A DNA stretch of 64,000 bases. It comes from Limnanthes douglasii subsp. nivea. Lineage: Eukaryota; Streptophyta; Magnoliopsida; Brassicales; Limnanthaceae. The stretch spans positions 142,148,973 to 142,212,972 of the forward strand of contig JAUPFV010000004.1 in assembly GCA_036936605.1 (NCBI GenBank). Direction: 5' to 3'. Position 1 is the stretch's first letter. Every line of letters begins with the position of its first letter. The translations under genes were made by a program, and so were the position numbers. Positions 23,954-35,987 of the stretch are shown here, piece after piece. The notes below the pieces were generated by a model that made no database searches, was not told the DNA's origin, and saw nothing but the letters and a program-made list of their open reading frames with translations.

Positions 23954-24131
23954 TGTTAAGATAATTGTGAATGTGCATGTTATATTTTCAATCTTTGTAT
24001 GAGTTAGAAACATTAACACAAACCCCCTTCATATAATTACAATTACACTGTATATATATATACATTGTGGCAGAAAGTAAACCCTAACCCATATAGAGAC
24101 TAATATTAAATAACCTATATATGTTTTAACA
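23954..24131 (-). repeat. copia-B 5' LTR (178 bp)
   Basis: Minus strand starts TGTTAAAAC and ends ATCTTAACA, giving the 5-bp inverted ends TGTTA/TAACA. The adjoining PBS defines its inner border. No partner LTR is present in the window. Confidence 0.8.
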
Positions 24132-24538
24132 CCACCCCTATATATTTGATTCTAATTGGTTCTAAACCCGACGCTCTAAAAAAATTAGTCGGAATATATA
24201 TTTCAACTCACTCTTTAGACTAAAAAAATATATTAATACATAATTGTTGTACATCTTGACACATATGTCGCAGTGCCATGAAGTTCTTAAATTTCTATTT
24301 CTATTGCTTTTTTTGAGGCTATAAGTTATTTTTATATTTACTTGTTACAAGTGTTTTTTACCGATATACTTTATGTTTTGAATTTGATAATTGTAATTTT
24401 TTTAACAAAATACACTACATTCTATTAAAAATTGAAAAGGCGACAACCATTGGGAAATATTGAGTATTGGACTTAGAACTCACCGGTCCAATACGTATTA
24501 TAAAAATTTAGTACGATGGGTGGTTTGAATTTTGTGTA
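24132..24538. other. Short gene-less spacer between copia-B and the MULE
   Basis: AT-rich. No ORF or repeat recognised. The last nine bases (TTTTGTGTA) are the left target-site copy of the MULE. Confidence 0.5.
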
Positions 24539-24560
24539 GGTTTTGACTAAATTAGGGCCC
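24539..24560 (+). repeat. MULE left TIR
   Basis: GGTTTTGACTAAATTAGGGC plus two bases; pairs with the inverted copy at 43271-43292 at 20 of 22 positions. Confidence 0.7.
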
Positions 24561-24883
24561 AAAAAATGTTAACCATTCCCAAATTCTAGAGAATCGTTTT
24601 TAATAAATAATTAAAGACGGTTTTGCCATTTGACCAAGAATCTTTAATTTTGTGTTCTAGTGCATTGTGGGTATAGTTAACCAAATATAGAAGAACACAC
24701 AATTACTCCTCCCAACAATCCTCTTACACTAAAAAGTTAACAAAAAATTCAAAAATTCAAAAACTCAATATAATTCTGTAACTCCAAAAAATTCAAAAAC
24801 TCAAAAATCTTTAAGAAACTCCATACACTCTCAAACCTCTAAAAATCAACTAATTTTTCAAAAAAAATTCAAATCATTGAAGA

Positions 24884-27800
24884 ATGGATTCAACACGTGA
24901 GAAGGTTGATGAAGAGCGTGAAACTGCAAACATGGTACTTGTTCTAACCAATCTTTTGAAAAAAGTTTATGTTTTTGTAGATTTTCTATATTTAGAAAGT
25001 TGGACCCGAACTACCCCGCCGGGGGAAGCCTCATCAACCGGCGGGGTTGAAGAACATTCAACTTTGAGGATGAATGTTCCCCGCCGGTCGAGGTCATGCC
25101 CAACCGGCTGTAGCATCGACTTCCACCCGTCGGTTGTAGTATTAGTGTCCCGACGGGGATATAGTGTCGTCACCGGTGGGACAAAATCCTTAGAAATATT
25201 TAAAAATTGGTGAAAAATAGTTATGATCAACCCCGCCGGTTGGGTAATTGTCAACAGGGGGTTGACAATGCCCCTGGCGGTTTGAGTATTTTCACCCGCT
25301 GAGGTGTTTATTACACCGCCGGGGTGAAGGTCTTTACCCGTCGGTTTGTTTTGTCCAATCCGCCGGTTGGACAATTATCAACCGGCGGTTGATAACATCC
25401 CCAGCGGTGTGGTATTTTTAAACAGTCGGGGGAAGGTGTTAATTAATATTATTTTTAAAACCCTAACATAATCTACTCTTTTCTTACGTAGGCCGAAGAT
25501 TTAAAGAATGAAAATTTTAAGGAGGAAGATTTTAAGGAGGAAGATTTTAAGGAGGAAGATTTTAGTTCGTGCATGGTCAAGGAGGAGGAAACACCAGTGC
25601 CTTGCTCGGTCGATTATAGCCATTTGTTCGACACCAAATGTCACTAGACTCAAGTGGAGTTGATCGAATGGGTGAAGCAGACCGCAACGGATAACGGGTT
25701 TGTGGAAATATTCGACGATGCGATAGACTTGATAGAAAAACTCCGAGAATGGAGTTTGTGTGTGAAAGATCTGGAGTTTACAAAAAAGTTAGTAGATCCG
25801 AAGCATCTAAAGAGGAAGTCAACCAAAACGAAAAAATGCGGATGCCCTTTCACCCTAAAAGGAAAGAAGTTGGGTGATGCTTTGTGGGGTTTAGAGGTCG
25901 AATGCGGCGTTCACAATCACGATACTACATCATACAAAGAAGGTCATTCTTACTTGGGACGATTGAACAAAGAAGAGATGGATTTCGTAGTTACTTCTAT
26001 GAAAATGGAATCCCGTCCTCGAGACATTCTCAGTGGGGTTAAGAAGTTGAACCCCAAGAATTCTTCCTCAATGCGCACCGTCTACAACGCTCAACTAAAA
26101 CATCGGAAGCTCGAGAAAGGTGGTCGGTCGCAATTCCAATACTTGTTGGGCGAACTTAAGCGACTAATTTACTACAAATTTCATAGAAAGTCCGAAGACG
26201 GAAGCGATGTCATATGCGAGATTTTCTTTGCGCACCTGGTTAGTTTGGATTTGTTATGCACATTTCCAAACTTGATTGAAATAGATAACACGTACAAGGT
26301 GATCAAATACGGGATTCCATTGTACGAGGTCGACGAAGCCACTTGTACGGGGAAGACTTTCTACATCGAATTCGCGTTTATTCGGGAGAAAAATTCGAGA
26401 GCTACAAATGGGTGTTAGAGTGCTTACATTCTTTGATGGTAACTCACTCCATCGAATTACCATCCATCATTTTGACGGATAGATACTTGGCGCTTGTGAA
26501 GGTGGTGGAGGATGTGTTCCCCAATGCAACACACATGTTATGTCGATGGCACATCAACATGAACGTCCTAGGGAAAACAAAAAAAATCATAAAGGATAAG
26601 AAAGTGTCCAACGCATTCTTGAAAGTGTAGAATGAAATGATGTTGGTTGAAACGGAAATAGCGTTCAACGACTACCGATCCGAATTGCATCGTGACTTCA
26701 AAGAGTATCCGCAAGAAATTGAGTATACGGAAAGTTGGTTAGGGCCTTACGGTGACAAAGTTTTGACGTGGATAACCAACAAGTGGATGCATTTTGGTAA
26801 CCAAACCACAAACAGCATGGAGAGCGCTCATTCGGCCCTCAAACGTTTCATCGGTACGAGCAAAGGTAACTTTGAATCTTTTTGGTTGAATTTGCATACC
26901 TTGATAGAATTGCAGCACGGGGACATAAAGGGTTCATTTGAAAAGAGCCGCTTGTTATCCCTATACAAGTTCGCAAACAAGGTGTACGATAAACTAAAAA
27001 CCAACGTCTCACACTATGCCTTGGATATTTTATCCGACAAAGTAGATTGTGCTCGCAACATGACAATCGCGGGTTTTATGCCCTGTGGTTTCTTAATACA
27101 AAGTACGCACGGTATCCCTTGCACGCACGAAATCTACGAGTTTGTTGCCAAAGGGTTAGAGGTGCCGCTAGAGTTGTTTAACGAACATTGGAAGAGGTTG
27201 TAAATTTTAGTTCGTACAAATCTCACGACTATGGAACAACTAAAAGTGAAGCTTGACAAACTACTATGTGATGTCATGGAATCCAAAGATGAAGCGCGAA
27301 TAGAGAACGTCTACAAAAAATGGTTTGCCGTCGTCCATCCGGAAACAACTACCATTTTGGAGCCATTGGTGAAGCCAAAAGCGCGCGGTCGTCCACCTAA
27401 CAGGCTCAAGCTTTCTATTGTCGTTGATGATACATCCACTAAACACGACAAAAGTGCGCACGACTATGTGCTTGAATCAGAAAATGCTAGTTCTCCTTCA
27501 TTTACTAAGGAATTCAAATCTCCTCCGGCAACGTCAAGTAAAGGGAAAAGAAATCCGGGGAATAAAATTAGTTCCGATAGTGCTGCCTCTCGTAAGAAAG
27601 GTAGTCCGATTCCAACCCAAGCAAGTGGAACGATGCTTTCTAGTGGAACGGTTGGTTGTAGGTCAAGCTCAACGTTGCCGGCCAAGGCAAGTTTTGTAGA
27701 CCCTAAAGGATACTTAATACAATTCCCCATCTACTTTAGACCATTTGTGGAGTCAATTAATGACGTAAAAGCCGATGGACATTGCGGGTACCGCTCGATA

Positions 27801-28350
27801 CCGTATGCATTAAGCGGGCAACAAGATGGGTGGAAGTTAATAAGGGATTCCCTTTACAACGAGCTGATGGTTATGCATCCGTGTATGTTAAAATAACTTA
27901 CAAGCATGGAGGAACTGATTAATGTTGCAGAGTGTGTGAAGTGCTCTCGTAATGTGGGTACTAAAGCCCATTGGATGTCCATGCCCGAGATGGGGGTGGC
28001 AATTGCATCTGCGTTTAACTGCGTACTCTATTTTGTTAGATTGTACCGAAATATGGACATCGGCTTCACTTTTCTCCCTCTAAGAGGTGCACCGCCTCAA
28101 ATGTCAAACCGGGTGGAAATCAGATTGGGTTGGGTCAACTCCAACCATTTCGTTAACGTAAGTATTTTTTGACCTTCACGATTAGTTCTAATATTAAGAC
28201 ATTTATTTTTATCGACGTTTCATTTTGTAGCTTGGGATTAGGATGGACACCCCTTGCGCATGGATACATCCATGTTACCTAAAGTTGCGTTCACATGAAG
28301 CAGAGGGTTGGGCATTGCCGACTCTCTCTCGTTGCAAAATATATCAATAA
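24884..28350 (+). pseudogene. MULE transposase fused to OTU cysteine-protease domain
   Basis: Exon 1 is 24884-24934. Intron 1 is 24935-25491 (GTACTT...TTACGTAG). Exon 2 is 25492-28157, a 73-nt intron is 28158-28230, and the last exon ends at TAA 28348-28350; phases agree. An acidic N-terminus with three KEEDF repeats is followed by a FAR1/WRKY-GCM1-type zinc finger (CGCPF...HNHD, about 25836-25922). The MULE transposase core has IEIDNTYK (about 26280), LTDRY (about 26475) and MLCRWHIN, and a SWIM-like finger (GIPCTHEI, about 27111) follows. The OTU domain has ADGHCGYRSI (about 27772) and NSNHF (about 28139), supplying the catalytic Asp-Cys and His. Breaks: TAG 25645, a frameshift near 26390, TAG 26628 (Trp), TAA 27201 and TAA 27894. 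The transposase would cut and move the element; the OTU part would cleave ubiquitin-like conjugates. Confidence 0.85.
25010..25430. repeat. CCGCCGG repeat cluster in transposase intron 1
   Basis: About a dozen GC-rich motifs (CCGCCGG, ACCGGCGG, CCCGTCGG, CCCGACGGGG) in both orientations, spaced roughly 20-35 bp by AT-rich or neutral sequence, some forming near-palindromes such as CAACCGGCGGTTG at 25379-25391. They fall inside a spliced intron and so are non-coding. Confidence 0.85.
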
Positions 28351-28544
28351 CTAAAATATGGTTGCCCCGATGTAACAGACACTTTTGCTTGATTACTATG
28401 TTATTGTAATGCATTACTAACTTTTGATGTTTTTTAAGTTGATGTTTGTCATAAAAACACAAAATTTTTATGTTTGAGTTGGTCATACGAAAGATGCAAG
28501 TTAATTCTAAAATAAAACACTACCATTGGAACACTCCGGGGATC

Positions 28545-28975
28545 GACAAGTTGTCAACGGGCGGGGGATGTGGCTTGGCATGAAAGGAAAAAGTTATAAA
28601 CTTTCATGTTTATCACCCGCCGGATTGAATTTTTCATACCGGCGGGGGGAATACTCAACCGCCGGTGTAAAAACGTCACCGACGGTGTACAATTTTGATA
28701 CCAGCGGTTTATCTTGGTAGGCATGAAAGAGAAAATTAATCTTAATTTCATGTTATTCAACTGCCGGGTGGATATTTTCATATCGGCGGTTGGAATACTC
28801 AAACACCGGTTTTAAAACGTCACCGGCGGTTGAGAATTTTGACACCGACGGTTTAAATTCACCCTATTTCGCCTCATGTAATTTACTCGAGGTTCCCGCC
28901 GGTTGAGCATTTGTCAACCAGCGGTTCACAACTGCCCCGGAAGGGCAAAATTTTCAAACCGGCGGGGTGGGCATT
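28545..28975. repeat. CCGCCGG repeat cluster downstream of the OTU-transposase
   Basis: Same motif family as in intron 1 (CACCCGCCGG, ATACCGGCGGGGGG, CACCGGCGGTTGAG, CCCGCCGGTTGAGC), beginning about 200 bp after the transposase stop. Confidence 0.85.
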
Positions 28976-29124
28976 AAATTAAAAACAATAACACTTAAAC
29001 TTCGTTTATTGCATTAAAACATCACACTTAAATCAAAAGCATTGCATAATTAGAAATACATAAGCAAATAAGTTAAAACATATGATAGATAAGCTAACCC
29101 TGAGTAAACATAGCGCACTCAGTT

Positions 29125-29318
29125 TCATGGAGACGGATAGTTCCATCCATGCTCATAGCGTTTATCGAATAGATATTCCTCTTCCTCACTACTTCCTTAA
29201 GGACTTGTGTTAGTATCAACAGCGCTGGCTATTGTGTCGACTATTTCTTGCTCCATCTGCTGCTTCACATGTGACACCATCTCCTGCGTAATTGTACTTT
29301 GGAATCCCATGTTGAATA
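29125..29318 (-). pseudogene. MULE third ORF, C-terminal half (split by E2)
   Basis: Continues in frame from 39432 once E2 and one GAATA copy are ignored. It encodes an amphipathic helical stretch (QEMVSHVKQQMEQEI, then VDTIASAV) and an acidic end (SSEEEEYLFDKRYEHG). TAA at 29197-29199 interrupts it and TGA at 29125 ends it. I do not recognise the family. Confidence 0.5.
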
Positions 29319-29726
29319 TGATGAGTCCGAATTCTGCATGCTCCCCGGACAAGGACAGATCGGTCCAAGGCCTCCGGACCGGACATACCACTTCGAACGC
29401 TCTGACGATAGGACTGTTCGAACTATGACAAAAGTACTAAAAAACCTAAACACTACTTGACTAAGCTACTTTCTCTCTTACTTAAAGCTCATGGGTCTTT
29501 GAACATGACCCGGGTCCATTAAACATGACCCGAAAGCCCATAAGGGCCCAAACATCAGGGTATAAATACCCAACCACCTGCATTAAGTATGGGTAATGAG
29601 AATTAACTGCTACCAGCCAGCGTAATTATCTCTCTACTCTCTACACTAAATACATAACACCCACATACTACTGTTAAACACCAACCTACTTACAAGCCTA
29701 CCCTCAAGCGATAATTATCCACACCA
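29319..29726 (+). repeat. E2 5' LTR (408 bp)
   Basis: TGATGAGTCC to CCACACCA; TATA box TATAAATA at 29561-29568. Nine mismatches against 39024-39431. Confidence 0.97.
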
Positions 29727-29728
29727 AA

Positions 29729-29746
29729 TTGGCGACCACAGTGGGA
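29729..29746 (+). other. E2 primer-binding site
   Basis: TTGGCGACCACAGTGGGA starts two bases after the LTR end. The tRNA partner was not checked. Confidence 0.7.
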
Positions 29747-29798
29747 GGAGAAGGTGCCTGAATCAAGCATTCAAAACTAGCTAAGAAAATCTGTCCGA

Positions 29799-32123
29799 AT
29801 GAATCCGGACAATCCAGAAGTACCACCAGCTCTGCTCGAAGTGGTGGGAGAGAACGATGAGTACACTATCGAAGAGCGTGATAGGCTAAAGGGTGAAATA
29901 GAAGCTCTGAGGGCCGAAAAGGCTAAGATGGGCCTGAAAGAAAAGTCCAAAGCATCAGCTGCTCATCACACCGATAACCCTAGAGAGCATGAGTCTTCAA
30001 AGACTCATGTGAGCATAAAAAAGACTCATGCCAGTTCCAAAAAGTCTCACCGGTCTAAGCCAGTGGAGAGTTCTGACTCAAGCTCAGAATCTTCTGATAG
30101 CTCTTCGGACAGTGAGGGAGTTGAAAAATCCTTATCCTCTAGCAGCGATGAGGGTCGAACTAGAAAGAAGCAAAAGAAGATTAAAAAATATTCAAGAAAA
30201 AGGGATAGACAAGGAAAGATGAAGAGGCATATTGGTAAAAGATCATCTCATAGCCGGAAGCATGTGGACTGGATGCTGATGGATCCCTTCGCTTTTCACG
30301 ATGAACCAGGTATCTTTGCAACTCCCAGTGAGGGTACTGTGTTCAGTCGTGGAAGGAATTGGAGGCAATCTTCATTATCTTCTAAAATTCTGTCCGGAAA
30401 CCTCCCCAAGAGGTTTGACAGCACCAAAATAGAGAAGTACGATGGCAGTACTGATCCGAACAACCATCTGGAGCAATTTAAAAACTTCATGATGAACTTT
30501 GACGACGACGATAAACTACTTTGTAGGGCATTCTCCCAATCATTTACGGGGAGTGCTCTAAAATGGTACAACAGCCTGCCTCAGGGTTGTATTAAAGATT
30601 TCGATACCTTTTGGGTAGCCTTTCGAAGGCAGTTTGTACAGAGTAAGGAGCTAAAGGGAAATGGAGACACAATGATCCATTGTGCCCATGAGCCAAATGA
30701 GTCCTTGAAAGAATATATAAGCCGTTTTGTGAATACCAAGAATGGGTTGGCTGATTGCTTCGAACAGGTGGCAATATCATCCCTAAGGCAGGGTTTGAAC
30801 CCAGGCAATCTAGCTGATTCAGTGACATGGGGAGGGTTGCTGAATCAGGTTGGAAAACAAATAAACGTCGATGAAACAAAGAAAACCAGGGTGCACAAGT
30901 AGGTGAGGTCAACCCCGGTGGCACCAAATCCCAATCAGAATCAGTCCGGGAATAAAGCAAGAGAGACCGGACAGGGGCATGGTAGGGCAAAAGCTCAGTC
31001 TCAGCCAGTTGCTCCTGCTCAAAGTCAGCAATCCAGAAACAAGAGAGGGCCATGGGTCCAACCAGAGTGGTTCGCAGAATTAAAAGAAAGTGTGGCCACC
31101 ATTTTCGATAAAACAAAGGACGAGGTGCATTATCGGAGACCAGCCACATTGCAGTCTCCCAGAGAGCATCGCAATAACTCTTTTTGCCAATATCACAATG
31201 ATATTGGTCATACCACTGATGACTGTATAGCATTGAAACAAGAAGTTCAGAACTTGATTGAGAGGGGAAAGCTGGGAGCTTACGTCAAAAGAAGAGGAGG
31301 CAACATGCCTGACAACACTCATCGGGTTGGTCCAAGTAATGCTGCTCCGGAGGGAGCCATGGTTATAATTGAAAGGTTTGACGTGGAATCTGAGTACTTG
31401 GATCTAGATCCAACTCGAAATAGAGTGGGTACAATTGAGGAATGTTCTAGGTCGGTCTCCGGACTCATTAAGTTTTTTGAGTCACTTACAATTTTCGGAG
31501 GGGACACTATGACAGCTCCTACTGCTTCTTCGAGGAAGAGGCACGTGCATACTTTATCCTCCCAGCTAGAAGGAGGCATGACTTCCTATCAGTCACAAAG
31601 CTCATTACCCTTCATTGTTTTTGATGAAGATGATTTAAGAGACATTGTTGGCCCTCATGAGGATGCTGTTGTCATAGGAGCATCTATAGGGGGCAACGAC
31701 ATAAGGCGAATTCTGGTGGATATTAGAAGCTCAACCAATATCCTTTTCTTAACCACATACAAGAGAATGAAAAATCCAGCTGTAATTCAGAGTTCGGACA
31801 GATCAATTGTGGGCTTTACAGGCAGCTCAGCTGATGTGATCGGAGAGTTCAAAGAAGAAGTTCTATTGGGCAAGGACCCTTTCAAGAAAATGGTTAGAAT
31901 ACTATTTATTGTGGTGGATTGTCCCACTTGCTATAATGCTATTCTAGGGAGGTCTTGGCTCTCTAGGATGCATGCAGTGGCTTCAACAGTCCACCAGTGC
32001 TTGAAATATGCTGTTCATGGACAGGTTGGAGTCGTCCGGAGCAGCCAGAAGATTGCAAGAGAATGTTATGCCACTGCCCTGGCTCCTCGAACGCTGGGGG
32101 CAGTCCGTATTAATAAACAATAG
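29799..32123 (+). pseudogene. E2 gag-protease polyprotein (one internal stop)
   Basis: Open from ATG 29799 except for TAG at 30900. The N-terminus is charged and Ser-rich (ESSDSSSDSEGVEKSLSSSS), with basic stretches. The gag core has LPKRFDSTKIEKYDGSTD and CRAFSQSFTGSALKWYNSLP (30395-30590). The nucleocapsid signature is CQYHNDIGHTTDDCIALKQE (about 31188-31247). The protease active site reads V-D-I-R-S-S at 31716-31733 where VDTGSS is usual, so it is inactive though the Asp remains. The frame ends at UAG 32121. Confidence 0.9.
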
Positions 32124-32129
32124 CAGTTT
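32121..32129 (+). promoter_or_regulatory. Candidate readthrough site UAG-CAG-UUU between PR and RT (E2)
   Basis: Preceded by CAA and followed by CAGTTT. The stop falls at the same point of the polyprotein as in E1 (4679-4687) and the frame continues unchanged into RT. It differs from the CAR-YYA rule only at the sixth base. Confidence 0.5.
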
Positions 32130-35100
32130 GAGGGCCTTTCTGGGGGTGAGGGTGAAATTGATGACCCCAGAGAGACCCCTGGAGTATTGATACCGGTTGA
32201 AGAGGTAGACACACACTGTTTGGAAGATGGGAAAAGTGTCAAGATAGGGTCTAAGATGCCACTCATTTTGAAAAATGAAATGTTAAAGTTTTTGAAGAAC
32301 CATCAGCACGTTTTTGCTTGGTGCAATGCTGATGTTACTGGGGTTCCATCAGAAGTGATATCACATCACCTATCCGTCCGGAGAGACGTAGCACCAGTGG
32401 TTCAAAAGAGAAGAGATTTTTCTAAGGAGAAGGCTGATGTCATTGTGCAAGAGGTTGACATGCTCACAAAGATGGGGCACATCAAGGAGTCTCAATATCC
32501 TTTGTGGACTGCCAATCCGGTTCTGGTAAAAAAGAAAAATGGCAAGTGGCGCATGTGCATTCACAGATCTCAATAGAGCTTGCCCAAAAGATTTGTATCC
32601 AGTCCCCCGGATTGATCAGTTAGTAGACTCCACCTCTGGGAACAAGTTGCTTTCCTTTATGGATGCCTTCTCCGGATACAATCAGATTCAAGTAGATCCG
32701 AAGGATCAAGAGCATACCACATTTGTCACTGACAGAGGTCTTCATTGCTACAAAGTAATTCTATTTGGTTTGAAAAATGTTGGGGCTACTTATCAGAGAT
32801 TAGTCAACAAGGCATTTGCTGATCAAATTGGAAGAAATATGGAAGTGTACATCGATGACATGATGGTGAAGAGTGTGGATGAGCAGTTGCACTTGTCCGA
32901 TCTCCAAGAAACTTTTGCCAACTTGGGAAAAGTGAATTTGAAATTAAACCCAGAAAAGTGTGTGTTCGGAGTACAGTCCGGGAAGTTTCTGGGCTATATT
33001 ATAAGTGAGCATGGAATACAACCCGACCCGGACCAGCTTAACGCCCTATTTCAAACGGAGCCTCCTCGAAACATTAAATAAGTACAGCGGTTAACGGGGA
33101 GATTAGCTACCTTAAACAGATTTATCTCAAGGTCTTCGGACAGGTGTGCCCCTTTCTTTCAAACCTTGAAGGGTGCAAAGGGATTCAATTGGACTCCACA
33201 GTGTGATGAGGCTTTCAATGAGATAAAAAAGCACATGTCCTCCCCCAAAACTTTGTTTAAGCCGATTGATGGAGAGACACTCTTCGTATATTTGGAAGTT
33301 TCAAGTTGTACCATTAGTGCTGTGTTGGTAAGGGAGGTCGATGGTCATCCCCACCCAGTGTACTACATGAGCAAAAGCTTGATAGATGCAGAAAGGCATT
33401 ACTTGAAACTTGAAAAGTTAGCATTGGCCCTGGTGATAGCTGCCAGGAAGATGAGGCCTTATTTCCAAGCTCATCCCATCATCGTCCGGACTTCTTTCCC
33501 CCTGAAGAATGTCCTCCAAAAGGCAGACATTTCAAGCAGTATGACTAAGTGGTCAGTAGAATTGGGGGACTTCGACATAGATTTTGCTCCCCGAACAGCA
33601 GTCAAGGCCCAAGTTGTGGCAAACTTTTTGGTTGAATTCCACTCCGACAGGGATTCGGAGCAAACTACTGATATAAAAGATAAAAAGGTATGGGTCGTCC
33701 GAACATATGGTGGGTCTAACACTATGGGGTGTGGTGCAGGGGTGTGTTTGACTTCCCCGTATGGAGACAAAATGTACCAGGCTATTTGTTTTGCTTTCAG
33801 GGCATCTAATAATGAGTCCGAATACGAAGCAGCTATAGCTGGTTTAAAGTTAGCCTACATTTGTGGGGCTAAGAGGGTCAAGCTACTAAGTGACTCCCAA
33901 CTTCTTATCTACCATGCCCAAGGCCAATCTGAGGCTAAGAAGGAGCAGTTTGTGAAATACTTACTCCTCCTTAAGAATGAAGCACTCAAGTTTAAAAGTG
34001 TTGTTTATGAGCACATTCCCCGGGCATAAAATGAGCTAGCAGACTCATTAGCAACCATAGCATATACGGAGTCGTATCCATGGATCCATGTACTAGAAAG
34101 CCCCTCCATTCAACTTAGTAAGGGTAAAAAAGAGGAAATTTTTGAAGTACAAGAGAAACGACCTCAAGACTGGAGGTTTCCTCTCTTGCAATATCTCTCC
34201 GATGGTGTTGTGCCTCCGAATAAGTCACTAGCCAGAACTTTGAAACACAAGGCTCGTGGTTTTATTATATTGAGAGACGTGTTGTACAAGAAATCTTACA
34301 GTAAACCTCTCCTGCGTTGTTTGGGGGATGAAGAGTCTCAAGTAGTCCTCTCCGAATTACATGATGGTGAGGGATCAGCCCATTGTGGGATTAGAGCCTT
34401 AACAAGAAGAGTCTTACTCTCCGGTTACTATTGGCCATCAATCATGAAAGATGCTAAGGAATTGGTAAGAAGGTGTGACCCATGCCAGAGGTACAACAAT
34501 GAAATTCATGTCCCAGCCATTCCTTTAGAGTCAATTTCTGAGCCTATTCCTTTTGCTCGATGGGGATTGGATTTAGTAGGGCCTCTCCCTGTGGTGTACG
34601 GAGGACGCAAAACTATAATTGTGGCCATAGACTACTTTTCAAAGTGGATTGAAGCAGCCCCTCTAGCAGGGACAACATCAAAAGCTGTTATAAAATTCAT
34701 TCTATCCAACATCTGTTGCAGATTTGGTGTCCCACAAAAGATAACAACAGACAATGGGCCACAGTTCGACAATAGGGAAATGGAAAGTTTATGTGCCTCA
34801 AGGGGTATACAACATTATTTTTCTTCACCTTTCCATCCACAAGCAAATGGCCAAGTTGAAGTGGCTAATAGGACTATACTGCCCGGTTTAAAGAAGAATT
34901 TGGAAGGGGCTGCTGGGAAGTGGCCTAGTTATCTACAAGAGGTCTTGTGGGCCTACCGGACAACACCTGGGGCTGCAACAGAAGAGTCACCATTTGCCTT
35001 GGTCTATGGGATGGATGCAGTATCTCACATAGAAGAAACTCTCCCCTCCTTTCATGTTCACAACTTCTCTGAACACGCTAACGAGGTGGCAATCAGAGGA

Positions 35101-35406
35101 CAACTTGATTTGATAGAAGAAAGACGAGTTAAAGCTCACCTTAGAGTTGCATACTATCAGGGCTTGATGAGAAGCAGGTTTTCTTCCAAAGTTAAAAGAA
35201 GAGATTTCCAACCAGGGGACAAGGTATTGAGGAAGGTCGTCTTACACACTAAAGAAAAGCTGTTCGGAAAGCTGGCCCCAACTTGGGAGGGTCCGTATAT
35301 GGTTGTTGAGAGAATTAAACCTGGAACATATTGGTTGGAAGACAAAGATGGAAGAATTTTGACTCATCCTTGGAATATCGAGCATCTCCGGATGTACTTG
35401 GAATAG
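32124..35406 (+). pseudogene. E2 pol: RT, RNase H, integrase (broken)
   Basis: In frame with gag up to about 32555, where five bases are missing relative to E1 (RMC...TDLNRACPKD), shifting the frame. RT keeps Y-I-D-D at 32848-32859. TAA at 33079 and at 34027 replace residues that align with Glu (IKEVQ-type and AENELADSL-type contexts). RNase H has VRTYGGSNTMGCGAG (the first acidic residue is now Tyr) and LLSDSQLLI. Integrase is open to the end: HDGEGSAHCG...CDPCQ, DLVGPLP, TDNGPQFD, NGQVEVANR, and the tail PWNIEHLRMYLE. Only a handful of lesions separate it from a full polyprotein. Confidence 0.92.
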
Positions 35407-35451
35407 CATTTGTGTAAATATTTACTTGTTTAAACATCCATGTAAATATTT

Positions 35452-35500
35452 GGGGGCATACTTTTTCCTCCCTGGTGGCACGAGGAGGTTTTAATGAGGT
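35452..35500 (+). other. Conserved post-integrase motif of Tat elements (E2 copy)
   Basis: GGGGGCATACTTTTTCC, CCTGGTGG and GGTTTTAATGAGG align with 8037-8090 of E1. Confidence 0.5.
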
Positions 35501-35987
35501 GTCCGGGCTTTTAAATGAAATTCGATGCCTTCTTAAAAAATTTCCAAGTGTTTTAAATTTTGTTCTTTGTCACACTATCCGGATTAAAATAACTGAGGGC
35601 TATTTAAACTCTAGCCGGAGAACTTAAACACTCTCACTATGAAATAATTAAAGGCTATTTAAACTCTAGCCATCGAAATTGGAACAAACAATGAAAGAAG
35701 ATGAGATTTGTGCAAAACAGAAACATTCATTGAAATAACTTAAAGTTCCTTGGCCTTCTAAGGACTTTTGAATAGTCAAAGTAAGAACAAAAAACCTATC
35801 CGGTCAGATACCGGACACAATTACAAAAAGAGTGCCTTGGCCTTCCAAGGACTTTAGTTTTAATAAAAAGTAAACAAAGTAAATCATAGGTTAAGGTTGA
35901 GCCTTTGAAGATGGCTCACCTTCATCTACCTTCTTCCCCTTAGGATCGTCTTTCTCTTCGCCAATTTTCTCCCCGGAGTGTTCTTCA
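35501..35987 (+). other. E2 spacer with short direct repeats
   Basis: Non-coding. Contains GGCTATTTAAACTCTAGCC twice (about 35600 and 35650) and CCTTGGCCTTC-AAGGACTTT twice (about 35748 and 35831), the counterpart of the longer repeat array of E1. Confidence 0.6.

Larger units (their letters stand above)
21307..24131 (-). mobile_element. copia-B: truncated Ty1/copia element on the minus strand
   Basis: Order on the minus strand: 5' LTR (24131-23954), PBS, tandem-repeat ORF, zinc knuckle and protease, GAG-pre-integrase and integrase, integrase C-terminal region, linker, then the first residues of RT (a remnant of the HPGWRKAMQ-type motif) where it ends in AT-rich sequence at 21307. RT, RNase H and the 3' LTR are absent. 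The 5' LTR has the typical TGTTA...TAACA ends. Confidence 0.85.

Noticed and set aside
30592..31233. 213-codon minus ORF in E2 gag
   Set aside because: Shadow of the gag frame, which has the recognisable nucleocapsid and gag core motifs.
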